A stretch of DNA of 64,000 nt, from the NCBI RefSeq assembly GCF_001953985.1, contig NZ_MBEI01000058.1:124001-188000 (forward strand), written 5' to 3'. Shown piece by piece: positions 23,980 through 32,856 of the stretch (position 1 is the first letter of the stretch; every line of letters starts with the position of its first letter). Position numbers and translations under genes: made by a program. Source of the DNA: Mycobacterium colombiense. GTDB lineage: Bacteria > Actinomycetota > Actinomycetes > Mycobacteriales > Mycobacteriaceae. The notes beneath the pieces are model-generated. The model searched no databases and was not told the origin of the DNA. It worked only from the letters and a program-made list of their open reading frames with translations.

Positions 23980-24471
23980 GTGGCGCCCAACCCGTCGGTA
24001 CTGGATGCGTCGGTCACCGAGAGGATCGGCGATCTTCTGCGCGCCCGGGGACTGCGGCGGATGGCTTCGCGAATCCAGGTGCTGGCGGTGCTCGAGCCCG
24101 TCAACGGTCACCTGCCGGTCGCCGAGATCGACAGGCGGCTGCGGGAATGCTTGCCGCCCGGCACCCATGCGCCCGACGTGGCGACCGTCTATCGCACGGT
24201 GACGACGCTGGTCGATCAGGGGGTGTTGCACGCGTTGACCCTCGACGGCGGCGTGACGACCTACGGTCTGGCCACCGCGCCGCACCATCACGCGGTATGC
24301 ACGAAGTGCGGCACCATCATCGAGGTGCCCGCCCGCCAGCTGAGTTCGGCGCTCGAACACGCGATGGCGGGCAGCTCGTTCGCGCTGTCGGAGGCGGCCG
24401 GACTGACGCTGCACGGCCTGTGCCCGCAGTGTCAGGGGGACAAGCCCGACGCGCGGCCGCGCGGCCGCTGA
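23980..24471 (+). CDS. Fur-family metal-responsive repressor (possible nickel regulator)
   Basis: 163 aa from GTG 23980. The winged-helix DNA-binding domain includes VATVYRTVTTLVDQGVL (68-84). The dimerisation/metal domain has HHHAVCTKCG (His102-104, Cys107, Cys110) and CPQC (148-151), the paired CxxC structural zinc site. It is divergent from nicT, the common arrangement of a metal regulator and its transporter, so control of nicT and the hyp/hhy genes by Ni is a reasonable inference; Zn or Fe sensing cannot be excluded. It is longer than typical Zur (~130 aa). Its 3' end lies 2 bp from the convergent mtr gene. Confidence 0.9.
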   Translation: MAPNPSVLDASVTERIGDLLRARGLRRMASRIQVLAVLEPVNGHLPVAEIDRRLRECLPPGTHAPDVATVYRTVTTLVDQGVLHALTLDGGVTTYGLATAPHHHAVCTKCGTIIEVPARQLSSALEHAMAGSSFALSEAAGLTLHGLCPQCQGDKPDARPRGR

Positions 24472-24473
24472 GG

Positions 24474-25853
24474 TCAGCGCAGGCCCAGTAGCGCGTTCTC
24501 CACCACCTCGGCCAGCGCCGGGTGGATCCAGTACTGCCCGCGGGCCATCTGCGGGGCGGTGAGCCCGAAACTCATCGCCTGGATCAAGGGCTGGATGATC
24601 GACGAGGCCTGATGGCCCATGATGTGCGCACCCAGCAGGCGCCCGCTGCCGCGCTCGGCGATGAGTTTCACGATGCCCGTGGTGTCCTCCATCGCCCAGC
24701 CGTAGGCGACGTCGCCATAATCCTGAATCTTGGTCGAAATCTTGAAACCCTGTGCGATGGCTTCGTTTTCGGTCAGTCCGACGCTGGCGATCTGCGGATC
24801 GGTGAAGACGGCCGACGGCACATAGCGATGGTCGGTGACGGCCATCGCCTCGGTGTCGTCCCAGTCGCAGAGCAGGTTGTGCTGCACCACGCGCGCCTCG
24901 TGGTTGGCGACGTGCTTGAGCTGATATCGCGAGGAGACGTCACCGAGGGCGAAAACCCCACGCGCCGTGGTCCGCTGGTACTGGTCGACGGCCACCAGGT
25001 CGTCCTCGACGGCGACACCGGCCTGCTCGAGGTCGAGTTGATCGGCGTTGGACACCCGCCCGGTCGCCACCAGCAGCGCGTCGGCGTTGATGGTGTGGCC
25101 GTTGTCGAGTTGCACCGCCACGCCCGACCCCTGGTTCTCGGCGCCCACGACATTGCAATGGGTGTGCAGTTCCCACTTGTTCGCTGCGATGCGGGTAAAG
25201 CGTTCGCCGACAACGTCGTCGAGATGCCGTAGCAGTGTCGAGCCCCGGACCACCAGGGTGACCCGCGAGCCCAGCCCGGAGAAGATGTGCGCGAATTCGG
25301 CCGCCACGAAACCACCCCCGACGATCACCAGATGCTCTGGTAACTCCGGGATTCGCATGATCGTGTCGCTGGTGTGATACCGGGCGCCGCATTCCAGGAT
25401 CGCCGGGGGCACCACGGCTCGGGCCCCCGCGGCGATCACCACCTGGTCGGCCGAAAACTCGTCGTCCGCATCGGTGCGCAGCAGGTAGCGGCCGTCGGCC
25501 TGGACCGGGCCGAATCGGGTGTGCTCCTTGTACACGTCGACATTGGGGGCGGCGTTGCGATAGTCCTCACCGCCGACCCCGATCGGATCGATGCGCCCGA
25601 AGACGCGTGAGACGATGTCGTCCCAGCGCACCCGGTCGATGCGCGCGTCGATGCCGTAGCGTGCCGCGCTCCGGATCGAATCGGCGACACCGGCGGCGTA
25701 GACGAACATCTTGGTCGGGATGCACCCGACGTTCAGGCAGGTGCCTCCGAAGGTTCCCTGTTCGCAGATCGCCACCCGCTTCTCGTCGAAGCGGTCGTCG
25801 AGAATGCTGTTGCCCGAACCGGTTCCGATGATCGCGATGTCGTAAGTCTCCAA
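24474..25853 (-). CDS. mtr: Mycothione reductase
   Basis: 459 aa from TTG 25853 (LETYDIAIIGTGSGN), equal in length to M. tuberculosis Mtr; GAGAGGGG lies upstream. A flavoprotein disulfide reductase: FAD motif GTGSGN, redox pair Cys39/Cys44 in GGTCLNVGCIPTK, NADPH-binding IVGGGFVAAEFA, FAD motif GVFALGDVS, and the C-terminal active-site His in YWIHPALAEVVENAL. It reduces mycothione to mycothiol with NADPH, keeping the actinobacterial low-molecular-weight thiol reduced. It starts 4 bp after the upstream hydrolase gene. Confidence 0.97.
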   Translation of the reverse strand: METYDIAIIGTGSGNSILDDRFDEKRVAICEQGTFGGTCLNVGCIPTKMFVYAAGVADSIRSAARYGIDARIDRVRWDDIVSRVFGRIDPIGVGGEDYRNAAPNVDVYKEHTRFGPVQADGRYLLRTDADDEFSADQVVIAAGARAVVPPAILECGARYHTSDTIMRIPELPEHLVIVGGGFVAAEFAHIFSGLGSRVTLVVRGSTLLRHLDDVVGERFTRIAANKWELHTHCNVVGAENQGSGVAVQLDNGHTINADALLVATGRVSNADQLDLEQAGVAVEDDLVAVDQYQRTTARGVFALGDVSSRYQLKHVANHEARVVQHNLLCDWDDTEAMAVTDHRYVPSAVFTDPQIASVGLTENEAIAQGFKISTKIQDYGDVAYGWAMEDTTGIVKLIAERGSGRLLGAHIMGHQASSIIQPLIQAMSFGLTAPQMARGQYWIHPALAEVVENALLGLR

Positions 25854-25857
25854 GCCG

Positions 25858-26907
25858 TCACCCCTCTCGCAGCGATGCCGAGGCATCATCGTCGGCGCGC
25901 AGGTAGCCATCCAGCCAGAGATCCAGTTCCCGATACGCGACTTCGCGCGGCCCCGGCAGCGATAAGAACACGTCGTGCTTGGCGTCGGCCACCGGAACCA
26001 CGGCGGTGCGGTTGCCGATGCAGCCGGCCCACCGGGCGATCTGGGTGACATCGAGAACCGCGTCGCCGCACTGCATGGATGCGGACTCGGCGCTTTCGTG
26101 CACGCTGTGATCCGATCGCAGAATCAGATTCGGCACCCCGACGTCGAGACCGCGATGCAGCCGGGCCTGGCCGCGGCGGATGGCGTGCAGCCAGCCGAAG
26201 GTGATGGGGAAGCCGCCGACGGGTTTCCACTGCAGGTTGTAGTCGAATTCGCCGTCATAGTCGCGGTGCAGGGTGGTGCCGTAGCCGCCCTCACCCGGCG
26301 ACCGGGCCACGCCCTTGGACCGCACGCGGGACAGGCCGGCGATCAGCGCCACGGTCACCGAATGCCGCAGGATGGGCGGGCCGGGCAGCTCCAGGAACGG
26401 GCTGTTGAGCACCAGGCCGCCGACGCGGGCGTGCGCGGCCGGGTCTCGCCGGCGCAACCGGTCCAGCCATAGCGACACGATGAGCCCGCCCGCGGAATGC
26501 GCGTACAGCAGCACCTTGCCGCGTTCCGCGATGCCGGCCAGCGCCTGGTCGAGTTCGGCCTCGTAGTTGGTGAGGTCGGTGATGAAGTGCGGCGTCTGGC
26601 CGTCGCGCCGCGACCGGCCGCACTTATGGAGGTCCAGCGCGTAGAAGGTGAAGCCGCGGGCCGCGAAACGATCGGCCAGCTCGGTGTGGAAGAAATAGTC
26701 GGTGTAGCCGTGCACCGCCAGCACCGCGGGCCCGGTGGGCGCCGTGTCGCGGCCCGTCTGGTGCGGTTCGGGTCCGCGCCGTATCAGCGTCGCCACGATG
26801 TCGCCCTCACCGGCGGGATCGGACCCGAGCGCGATGGTGCGCTGGTGATAACCGGGGAGGACGTCGGGCGCCCAGCCGGTCACGTCGCCGGTCACCCTGC
26901 CAGTCAC
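25858..26907 (-). CDS. Alpha/beta hydrolase (Rv2854-like)
   Basis: 349 aa. A serine hydrolase of the alpha/beta fold: oxyanion-loop HGYTDYFFHTELADRFA (~70), nucleophile elbow AHSAGG (~138-143), and a late His in ADAKHDVFLSLPG (~312). FYALDLHKCGRSRRDGQ resembles monoacylglycerol-lipase-like enzymes that contain the DLRGHGRS element. No signal peptide is seen. The substrate is unknown; lysophospholipase or lipase activity is possible. It precedes mtr by 4 bp, the same order as in M. tuberculosis. Confidence 0.88.
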   Translation of the reverse strand: MTGRVTGDVTGWAPDVLPGYHQRTIALGSDPAGEGDIVATLIRRGPEPHQTGRDTAPTGPAVLAVHGYTDYFFHTELADRFAARGFTFYALDLHKCGRSRRDGQTPHFITDLTNYEAELDQALAGIAERGKVLLYAHSAGGLIVSLWLDRLRRRDPAAHARVGGLVLNSPFLELPGPPILRHSVTVALIAGLSRVRSKGVARSPGEGGYGTTLHRDYDGEFDYNLQWKPVGGFPITFGWLHAIRRGQARLHRGLDVGVPNLILRSDHSVHESAESASMQCGDAVLDVTQIARWAGCIGNRTAVVPVADAKHDVFLSLPGPREVAYRELDLWLDGYLRADDDASASLREG

Positions 26908-27017
26908 GTGGCCAGCTTAGAGCTTTTGCTGGCCATCGCGCGGCGCACGTCGTTCGCGGCCATTTTGCCTCGGGATAACCTGGGATCGGCCCAGTCGAGG
27001 GAAGGACCAGCAAGCCG

Positions 27018-28520
27018 GTGTCATCGCTAGCCAGAACCACGTCGACGGACGTCGTGCTGGTGGGCGCGGGCATCATGAGCGCGACGCTGGGAGCGTTGCT
27101 GCGCAGGCTGCAGCCGGACTGGTCGATGACCTTCGTGGAGCGTCTGGACGCCGTCGCCGCCGAGAGCAGTAGCCCGTGGAACAACGCGGGCACCGGCCAT
27201 TCGGCGCTGTGCGAACTGAACTACACCCCGCAGCGCGCCGACGGCTCGATCGACATCGGCAAAGCGGTGCGCATCAACGAGCAATTCCAGGTGAGCCGCC
27301 AGTTCTGGGCCTACGCCGTGGAGAACGGGGTCCTCACCGATCGCCGCTTCCTCACCCCGATCCCGCACGCGAGCTTCGTGCGCGGCGCGCAAGGCGTCGA
27401 CTATCTGCGGCGCCGGCAGCGGGCCCTGGCGCCCAACCCGCTGTTCGCCGGCATCGAATTGATCGAGGACGCGGGAGAGTTCGCGCGCCGGTTGCCGTTC
27501 ATGGCTGCCGGGCGCGACTTCTCCGAACCGACCGCGCTCAACTGGGCCGCCCACGGCACCGACGTCGACTTCGGCGCCCTGACCCGACAGCTCGTCGGGT
27601 TCTGCGTGCGCGGCGGCGCGACGGCGCTGTTCGGCCACGAGGTGCGCAACCTGTCCCGCCGGTCCGACGGGGGCTGGACGCTGTCGATCCGCAACCGGCG
27701 CACCGGCGAAAAGCGCCGTCTGAACGCCAAATTCGTGTTCGTCGGGGCCGGTGGTGACGCGCTGCCGCTGCTGCAGAAGTCCGGCATCGGCGAGGTCAGG
27801 GGTTTCGCCGGATTCCCGATCGGCGGCCGGTTCCTGCGCGCCGCCAACCCGGCGCTCACCGCCGCCCACCGGGCCAAGGTCTATGGCGCTCCGGCGCCGG
27901 GCGCGCCGCCGCTGGGCGCGCTGCATCTGGATCTGCGCTACGTCAACGGCAAGCCGTGGCTAGTGTTCGGACCCTACGCCGGCTGGTCGCCGAAGTTCTT
28001 GAAACACGGGCACGTCACCGATCTGCCCCGCTCGGTGCGGCCGGACAACCTGGCCTCGCTGCTCGGTGTCGGTGTCAGCCAGCTGACGCTGCTCGGCTAC
28101 CTGCTGGGGCAGCTGCGGCTGTCCGGACCGGATCGACTGCGCATGTTGCGCGAATTCGCGCCCACCGCAACGGGTTCGGATTGGGAACTGACGGTGGCCG
28201 GTCAGCGCGTGCAGGTGATCCGGCGCGACAAGCGCAAGGGCGGGGTGCTCGACTTCGACACCACCGTGGTGGGCGACGCCGATGGAAGCATCGCGGGGCT
28301 GCTCGGCGGCTCCCCGGGGGCGTCGACGGCGGTGCCGATCATGCTCGGCGTGCTGGAACGCTGCTTTGCCAACCGCTTTCAATCGTGGCTGCCCGCGCTC
28401 AAGGAGATGGTTCCGTCGCTGGGGGCGACGCTGTCGGACGAGCCGGCGCTGTACGACGAGGTTTTTTACTGGGGAACGAAGGTTTTGGGGTTGAGCGATG
28501 AGGAGGGGCGGCGCCAGTGA
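27018..28520 (+). CDS. mqo: Malate:quinone oxidoreductase
   Basis: 500 aa from GTG 27018. An FAD-dependent membrane-associated enzyme of the TCA cycle that oxidises malate to oxaloacetate and passes electrons to menaquinone. The N-terminus has VVLVGAGIMSATLGALL (FAD site), then ESSSPWNNAGTGHSALCELNY, and the C-terminal ASTAVPIMLGVLERCF, all characteristic of the Mqo family. The GTGA overlap with the following GNAT gene indicates co-transcription. It is divergent from the Rv2854-like hydrolase across 110 bp. Confidence 0.97.
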   Translation: MSSLARTTSTDVVLVGAGIMSATLGALLRRLQPDWSMTFVERLDAVAAESSSPWNNAGTGHSALCELNYTPQRADGSIDIGKAVRINEQFQVSRQFWAYAVENGVLTDRRFLTPIPHASFVRGAQGVDYLRRRQRALAPNPLFAGIELIEDAGEFARRLPFMAAGRDFSEPTALNWAAHGTDVDFGALTRQLVGFCVRGGATALFGHEVRNLSRRSDGGWTLSIRNRRTGEKRRLNAKFVFVGAGGDALPLLQKSGIGEVRGFAGFPIGGRFLRAANPALTAAHRAKVYGAPAPGAPPLGALHLDLRYVNGKPWLVFGPYAGWSPKFLKHGHVTDLPRSVRPDNLASLLGVGVSQLTLLGYLLGQLRLSGPDRLRMLREFAPTATGSDWELTVAGQRVQVIRRDKRKGGVLDFDTTVVGDADGSIAGLLGGSPGASTAVPIMLGVLERCFANRFQSWLPALKEMVPSLGATLSDEPALYDEVFYWGTKVLGLSDEEGRRQ

Positions 28521-28987
28521 CAGAAGCACTGCGACGTATTTGGGCCAAAGACCTTGACGCCCAGACACTCTACGAGCTACTCAAGCTCAGGGTGGAGGTG
28601 TTCGTCGTCGAACAGGCGATCCCGTATCCGGAGCTGGACGGGCGCGACCTGCTCGCCGAGACCCGGCACTTCTGGCTGGAGACGCCCGGCGGCGAAGTGA
28701 TCTCCACGCTGCGGCTGATGGAAGAGCATGCCGGAGGCGAGAAGGTGTTCCGGATCGGACGGCTGTGCACCAAACGCAATGCGCGGGGCCAGGGTCACAC
28801 CACCCGACTGCTGCGCGCGGCGCTGGCCGAGGTGGGTGACTACCCGTGCCGGATCAATGCGCAGACCTATCTGGCGGACATGTACGCCCAGCACGGATTC
28901 GTCCGCGACGGCGACGATTTCCTGGACGACGGCGTCCCGCACGTGCCCATGCTGCGGCCCGGGTCGGGTTTGGCGGCGAAGCCGTGA
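28517..28987 (+). CDS. GNAT-family N-acetyltransferase (ElaA-like)
   Basis: 156 aa from GTG 28517. The ElaA-type GNAT layout is visible: LYELLKLRVEVFVVEQAIPY at the start, ETRHFWLE, and the acetyl-CoA site RIGRLCTKRNARGQGHTTRL (near 80-98), then NAQTYLADMYAQHGFV. It transfers an acetyl group from acetyl-CoA to an unknown amine. It overlaps mqo by 4 nt and the chelatase gene by 4 nt, so it sits in a coupled operon as in Rv2852c-Rv2850c. Confidence 0.92.
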   Translation: MTEALRRIWAKDLDAQTLYELLKLRVEVFVVEQAIPYPELDGRDLLAETRHFWLETPGGEVISTLRLMEEHAGGEKVFRIGRLCTKRNARGQGHTTRLLRAALAEVGDYPCRINAQTYLADMYAQHGFVRDGDDFLDDGVPHVPMLRPGSGLAAKP

Positions 28988-30819
28988 AGCCCTATCCGTT
29001 CAGCGCCATCGTCGGGCACGACCAGCTGCGCCTGGCCCTGCTGCTGTGCGCCGTGCGTCCGGAGATCGGCGGCGCGCTCATCCGCGGCGAGAAGGGCACC
29101 GCCAAGTCGACGGCCGTGCGCGGCCTTGCGGCGTTGCTGTCCGAGGCCACCGGCAGCGACGCCGGCCTGGTCGAAATGCCGCTCGGGGCAACCGAAGACC
29201 GGGTGATCGGCTCGCTGGATCTGCAGCGGGTGCTGCGCGACGGCGAACACGCGTTCTCGCCGGGCCTGCTGGCCCGCGCGCACGGCGGTGTGCTCTACGT
29301 CGACGAGGTCAACCTGCTGCACGATCACCTGGTCGATGTGCTGCTCGACGCCGCGGCGATGGGGCGGGTGCACATCGAACGCGACGGCATCTCGCACTCG
29401 CACGAGGCCCGGTTCGTGCTGATCGGCACCATGAATCCCGAAGAGGGCGAGCTGCGTCCGCAGCTGCTGGACCGGTTCGGGCTCACCGTCGACGTCCACG
29501 CGTCGCGTGACGTGGACGTGCGGGTGCAGGTGATCCGGCAGCGGATGGCGTACGAGGCCGACCCGGATGGTTTCGCCGAGCGCTATGCCGACGCCGACGC
29601 GGAGCTGGCCCGGCGGATCGCCACGGCGCGCGCGCTGGTCGATGATGTGGTGTTGCCCGACAACGAATTACGCCGGATCGCCGCGCTGTGCGCGGCCTTC
29701 GATGTCGATGGCATGCGCGCCGATCTGGTGGTGGCGCGCACCGCGGTCGCGCACGCGGCCTGGCGCGGCGCGCGCACCGTCGAGGAAGAAGACATCAGGG
29801 TGGCCGCCGAGCTGGCGCTGCCGCACCGGCGCCGCCGCGATCCGTTCGACGACCCGGGCATCGACCGCGACCAGCTCGACGAGGCCCTGGCGCAGGCCGG
29901 CTCGGATCCCGACCCCGATCCCGACCCGCCCGGCGGCGGCGAGTCCACCCACACCGGACAGGATGCGCCACAACAGAATTCATCCGAAAACGCCCAGCCG
30001 CCGAAGACCAGGCCCAGCGCGCCGCCGGCGAAAACCTTCCGCACCCGCGCGCTGCGGGTTCCGGGGGTCGGGGAGGGCGCGCCGGGACGGCGGTCGCGGG
30101 CCCGCAACGCCAGCGGCAGCGTCATCGCGGCCGCCGACGCCGGCGACGCGAGTTGCGCCGGACACGGACTGCACCTGTTCGCCACCCTGCTGTCGGCCGC
30201 CGAGCGCGCCGGTGCCGGGCCGTTGCGGCCGCAGCCCGAGGATGTGCGCCGCGCCGTGCGCGAAGGGCGCGAGGGCAACCTGGTGATCTTCGTGGTGGAT
30301 GCGTCGGGTTCGATGGCCGCGCGCGATCGCATGTCCGCGGTCAGCGGTGCCGCACTGTCGCTGCTGCGCGACGCATATCAGCGGCGCGACAAGGTCGCCG
30401 TGATCACGTTCCGGCAGCAGGAGGCGCGGCTGTTGTTGCCGCCGACGTCGTCGGCGCACATCGCCGGCCGGCGGCTGGCCCGGTTCGACACCGGCGGCCA
30501 AACCCCGCTGGCCGAAGGCCTGCTGGCCGCGCGTGAACTCATCGTGCGGGAGAAGGCGCGTGACCGGGCGCGGCGTTCGCTGGTGGTGGTGCTGACCGAC
30601 GGCCGGGCCACCGCCGGTCCGGATCCGTTGGGCCGCACCCGAACCGCGGCGGCCCGGCTGGTCGCCGAGGGTGCCGCCGCGGTGGTCGTCGACTGCGAAA
30701 CATCCTTTGTGCGGCTGGGCCTGGCCGAGCAACTCGCCCGCCACCTCGGCGGCCCGGCGATCCGCCTCGAGCAGTTGCACGCGGATTCCCTGACGCGTGC
30801 GGTGCGCGACGCGGCGTGA
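28984..30819 (+). CDS. Fused ChlI/ChlD-type magnesium/cobalt chelatase subunit
   Basis: 611 aa from GTG 28984 (VKPYPFSAIVGHDQLRLALL), which overlaps the GNAT stop; longer readings run back through the GNAT gene. The N-terminal AAA+ domain has Walker A GEKGTAKST (~37) and Walker B LYVDEVNLLHDHLVD. An acidic/proline linker (DPDPDPDPPGG, ~305) follows, then a C-terminal von Willebrand A domain with the MIDAS motif VVDASGSMA (~437). It supplies the ATPase motor for metal insertion into a tetrapyrrole. Mycobacteria lack chlorophyll, and cobO and cobB lie next door, so a cobalt chelatase partner for CobN is likely by inference. Confidence 0.92.
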   Translation: MKPYPFSAIVGHDQLRLALLLCAVRPEIGGALIRGEKGTAKSTAVRGLAALLSEATGSDAGLVEMPLGATEDRVIGSLDLQRVLRDGEHAFSPGLLARAHGGVLYVDEVNLLHDHLVDVLLDAAAMGRVHIERDGISHSHEARFVLIGTMNPEEGELRPQLLDRFGLTVDVHASRDVDVRVQVIRQRMAYEADPDGFAERYADADAELARRIATARALVDDVVLPDNELRRIAALCAAFDVDGMRADLVVARTAVAHAAWRGARTVEEEDIRVAAELALPHRRRRDPFDDPGIDRDQLDEALAQAGSDPDPDPDPPGGGESTHTGQDAPQQNSSENAQPPKTRPSAPPAKTFRTRALRVPGVGEGAPGRRSRARNASGSVIAAADAGDASCAGHGLHLFATLLSAAERAGAGPLRPQPEDVRRAVREGREGNLVIFVVDASGSMAARDRMSAVSGAALSLLRDAYQRRDKVAVITFRQQEARLLLPPTSSAHIAGRRLARFDTGGQTPLAEGLLAARELIVREKARDRARRSLVVVLTDGRATAGPDPLGRTRTAAARLVAEGAAAVVVDCETSFVRLGLAEQLARHLGGPAIRLEQLHADSLTRAVRDAA

Positions 30820-30838
30820 GCGGAAAGGGTAAACGCTG

Positions 30839-31453
30839 ATGCCACAAGGCGTTCCACTGCAGGTCCCCGACGACGGCCTGACCACGCGGGCGCGCCGCCA
30901 CACGCCCGTGCTGGCCGTGCACACCGGTCCCGGCAAGGGGAAGTCCACGGCGGCATTCGGCATGGCGCTGCGGGCCTGGAATGCCGGGATGTCCGTCGCG
31001 GTGTTCCAGTTCGTCAAGAGCGCCAAGTGGAAGGTGGGCGAGGAGGCGGTCTTCGCCCAGCTGGGCCGGCTGCACGACCAGCAGCAGGTCGGCGGGCCCG
31101 TCGAATGGCACAAGATGGGCGCGGGCTGGTCCTGGACCCGCAAGGCGGGCAGCGACGTCGATCACGCGGCGGCCGCGGCCGACGGCTGGACGGAGATCGC
31201 GCGCCGGCTGGCCGATCAGCGTCACGACTTCTACGTGCTGGACGAGTTCACCTATCCGCTGAAGTGGGGTTGGGTGGACGTCGACGAGGTGGTGGGGACG
31301 TTGGCCAGCCGGCCCGGACATCAGCACGTGGTCATCACCGGACGCGACGCGCCGCACCGCCTGATCGACGCGGCCGACCTGGTGACCGAGATGGCCAAGG
31401 TCAAGCACCCGATGGACGCCGGGCGTAAGGGGCAGAAGGGCATCGAGTGGTGA
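30839..31453 (+). CDS. cobO: Cob(I)yrinic acid a,c-diamide adenosyltransferase
   Basis: 204 aa from ATG 30839. CobO/BtuR family: P-loop-like VHTGPGKGKSTAAFG (~28-42), FQFVKSAKWKVGE, VLDEFTYPLKWGWV (~125-138) and VVITGRDAP. It transfers the 5'-deoxyadenosyl group from ATP to the cobalt of corrinoids, the adenosylation step of B12 synthesis. It lies between the chelatase gene and cobB, whose start overlaps its last codons. Confidence 0.97.
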   Translation: MPQGVPLQVPDDGLTTRARRHTPVLAVHTGPGKGKSTAAFGMALRAWNAGMSVAVFQFVKSAKWKVGEEAVFAQLGRLHDQQQVGGPVEWHKMGAGWSWTRKAGSDVDHAAAAADGWTEIARRLADQRHDFYVLDEFTYPLKWGWVDVDEVVGTLASRPGHQHVVITGRDAPHRLIDAADLVTEMAKVKHPMDAGRKGQKGIEW

Positions 31454-32847
31454 GCGTTCCCGCCGTCGTCGTCGCCGCCCCCGCGTCCGGCAGCGGAAAG
31501 ACCACGGTGGCAACCGGTTTGATCGGCGCCCTGCGCCAGGCGGGCCACACCGTGGCGCCGTTCAAGGTCGGCCCCGACTTCATCGATCCCGGCTACCACG
31601 GCGTGGCCGCCGGCCGGCCCGGCCGCAACCTCGATCCGGTGTTGGTGGGGGAGAACCTGATCGGCCCGCTCTACGCCCACGGCGCAAGTGGCGCCGACAT
31701 CGCCGTGGTCGAAGGGGTGATGGGGCTGTTCGACGGGCGGATCGGGCCCGCCGCCACGACTCCCGCGGCCGGATCGACGGCCCACGTCGCCGGGCTGCTG
31801 GGCGCGCCGGTCGTCCTGGTCGTCGATGCGCGCGGGCAGAGCCAGAGCATCGCCGCGCTGCTGCACGGCTTTTCGACGTTCGACACCACGACCCGCGTCG
31901 CCGGTGTGATCCTCAACCGGGTCGGATCGGACCGGCATGAGCGGGTGCTGCGGCAGGCCTCTGAGCAGGCGGGCGTCCCGGTGCTGGGCGCCATCCCCCG
32001 GGTGGCTGAATTGGAGCTGCCGACAAGGTATCTGGGACTGGTCACGGCCGTGGAGTACGGGCAGCGGGCGCGGCTGGCGGTGGAGGCGATGACCGAATTG
32101 GTTGCGCGCCACGTCGACCTGTCGGCCATCGTCGCGGTCGCCGGCGCCCGGGTCGCGCAGCCGCCCTGGGATCCCGCGGCGGCGGTGGGGGAGACGTCCG
32201 GGGGCGGCGCCACCATCGCGGTGGCGGCCGGCAAGGCCTTCAGTTTCGGCTACGCCGAACACGCGGAGCTGCTGGCGGCCGCCGGTGCCGACGTCGTCGA
32301 ATTCGATCCGATCGTCGACGCCCTGCCCGACCGCACCGATGCGGTGTTGCTGCCCGGCGGGTTTCCCGAACAGTTCACCGCGGAGCTCTCGGCCAATGCG
32401 GTCGTGCGCCGGCAGATCAGCGAACTGGGCGCCGCCGGGGCGCCGATACACGCCGAGTGCGCCGGGCTGATCTATCTGGTCTCCGAGCTCGACGGCCATC
32501 CGATGTGCGGTGTGCTGGCGGGACAGGCGCGGTTCACGCCGCAGCTGACCCTGGCGTATCGCGACGCCGTCGCCGTCGCGGATTCGTCGCTGTATGCCGC
32601 CGGCCAGCGCGCGGTGGGGCATGAATTCCACCGCACCGCAGTCACATTCACGCAGGACTATCAGCCTGCCTGGATGTACGGGGCCCACGACGCCGACCGG
32701 CAGGGCGGCCCCGTGCGCGACGGTGTCGTGCACGCCGGTGTGCACGCGTCGTATCTGCACACCCATCCGGCCGCGGCGCCGGAGGCGGTGGCGCGCTTCG
32801 TCGCACACGCCGGCGCCCGGCTTCGCCGCACCCGCGCCCACCACTAG
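31447..32847 (+). CDS. cobB: Cobyrinic acid a,c-diamide synthase
   Basis: 466 aa from GTG 31447; AGAAGGG six to seven bases upstream favours it over GTG 31450, which would overlap the cobO stop as GTGA. The N-terminal P-loop domain has AAPASGSGKTTVATG, then KVGPDFIDPGYH and VEGVMGLFDG. The C-terminal class I amidotransferase-like domain has LLPGGFPEQF and nucleophile Cys in HAECAGLIYL, with a late His in HASYLHTHPAA. It amidates the a and c side chains of cobyrinate using glutamine and ATP. Part of the cobO-cobB-cysG cluster. Confidence 0.96.
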   Translation: MVSVPAVVVAAPASGSGKTTVATGLIGALRQAGHTVAPFKVGPDFIDPGYHGVAAGRPGRNLDPVLVGENLIGPLYAHGASGADIAVVEGVMGLFDGRIGPAATTPAAGSTAHVAGLLGAPVVLVVDARGQSQSIAALLHGFSTFDTTTRVAGVILNRVGSDRHERVLRQASEQAGVPVLGAIPRVAELELPTRYLGLVTAVEYGQRARLAVEAMTELVARHVDLSAIVAVAGARVAQPPWDPAAAVGETSGGGATIAVAAGKAFSFGYAEHAELLAAAGADVVEFDPIVDALPDRTDAVLLPGGFPEQFTAELSANAVVRRQISELGAAGAPIHAECAGLIYLVSELDGHPMCGVLAGQARFTPQLTLAYRDAVAVADSSLYAAGQRAVGHEFHRTAVTFTQDYQPAWMYGAHDADRQGGPVRDGVVHAGVHASYLHTHPAAAPEAVARFVAHAGARLRRTRAHH

Positions 32848-32856
32848 GCTTGCCGG

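Noticed and set aside
26908..30838. Cobalamin riboswitch upstream of the cob genes
   Set aside because: Gaps before the chelatase gene and cobO are too short, and no B12-box-like sequence was seen in the mqo upstream region.
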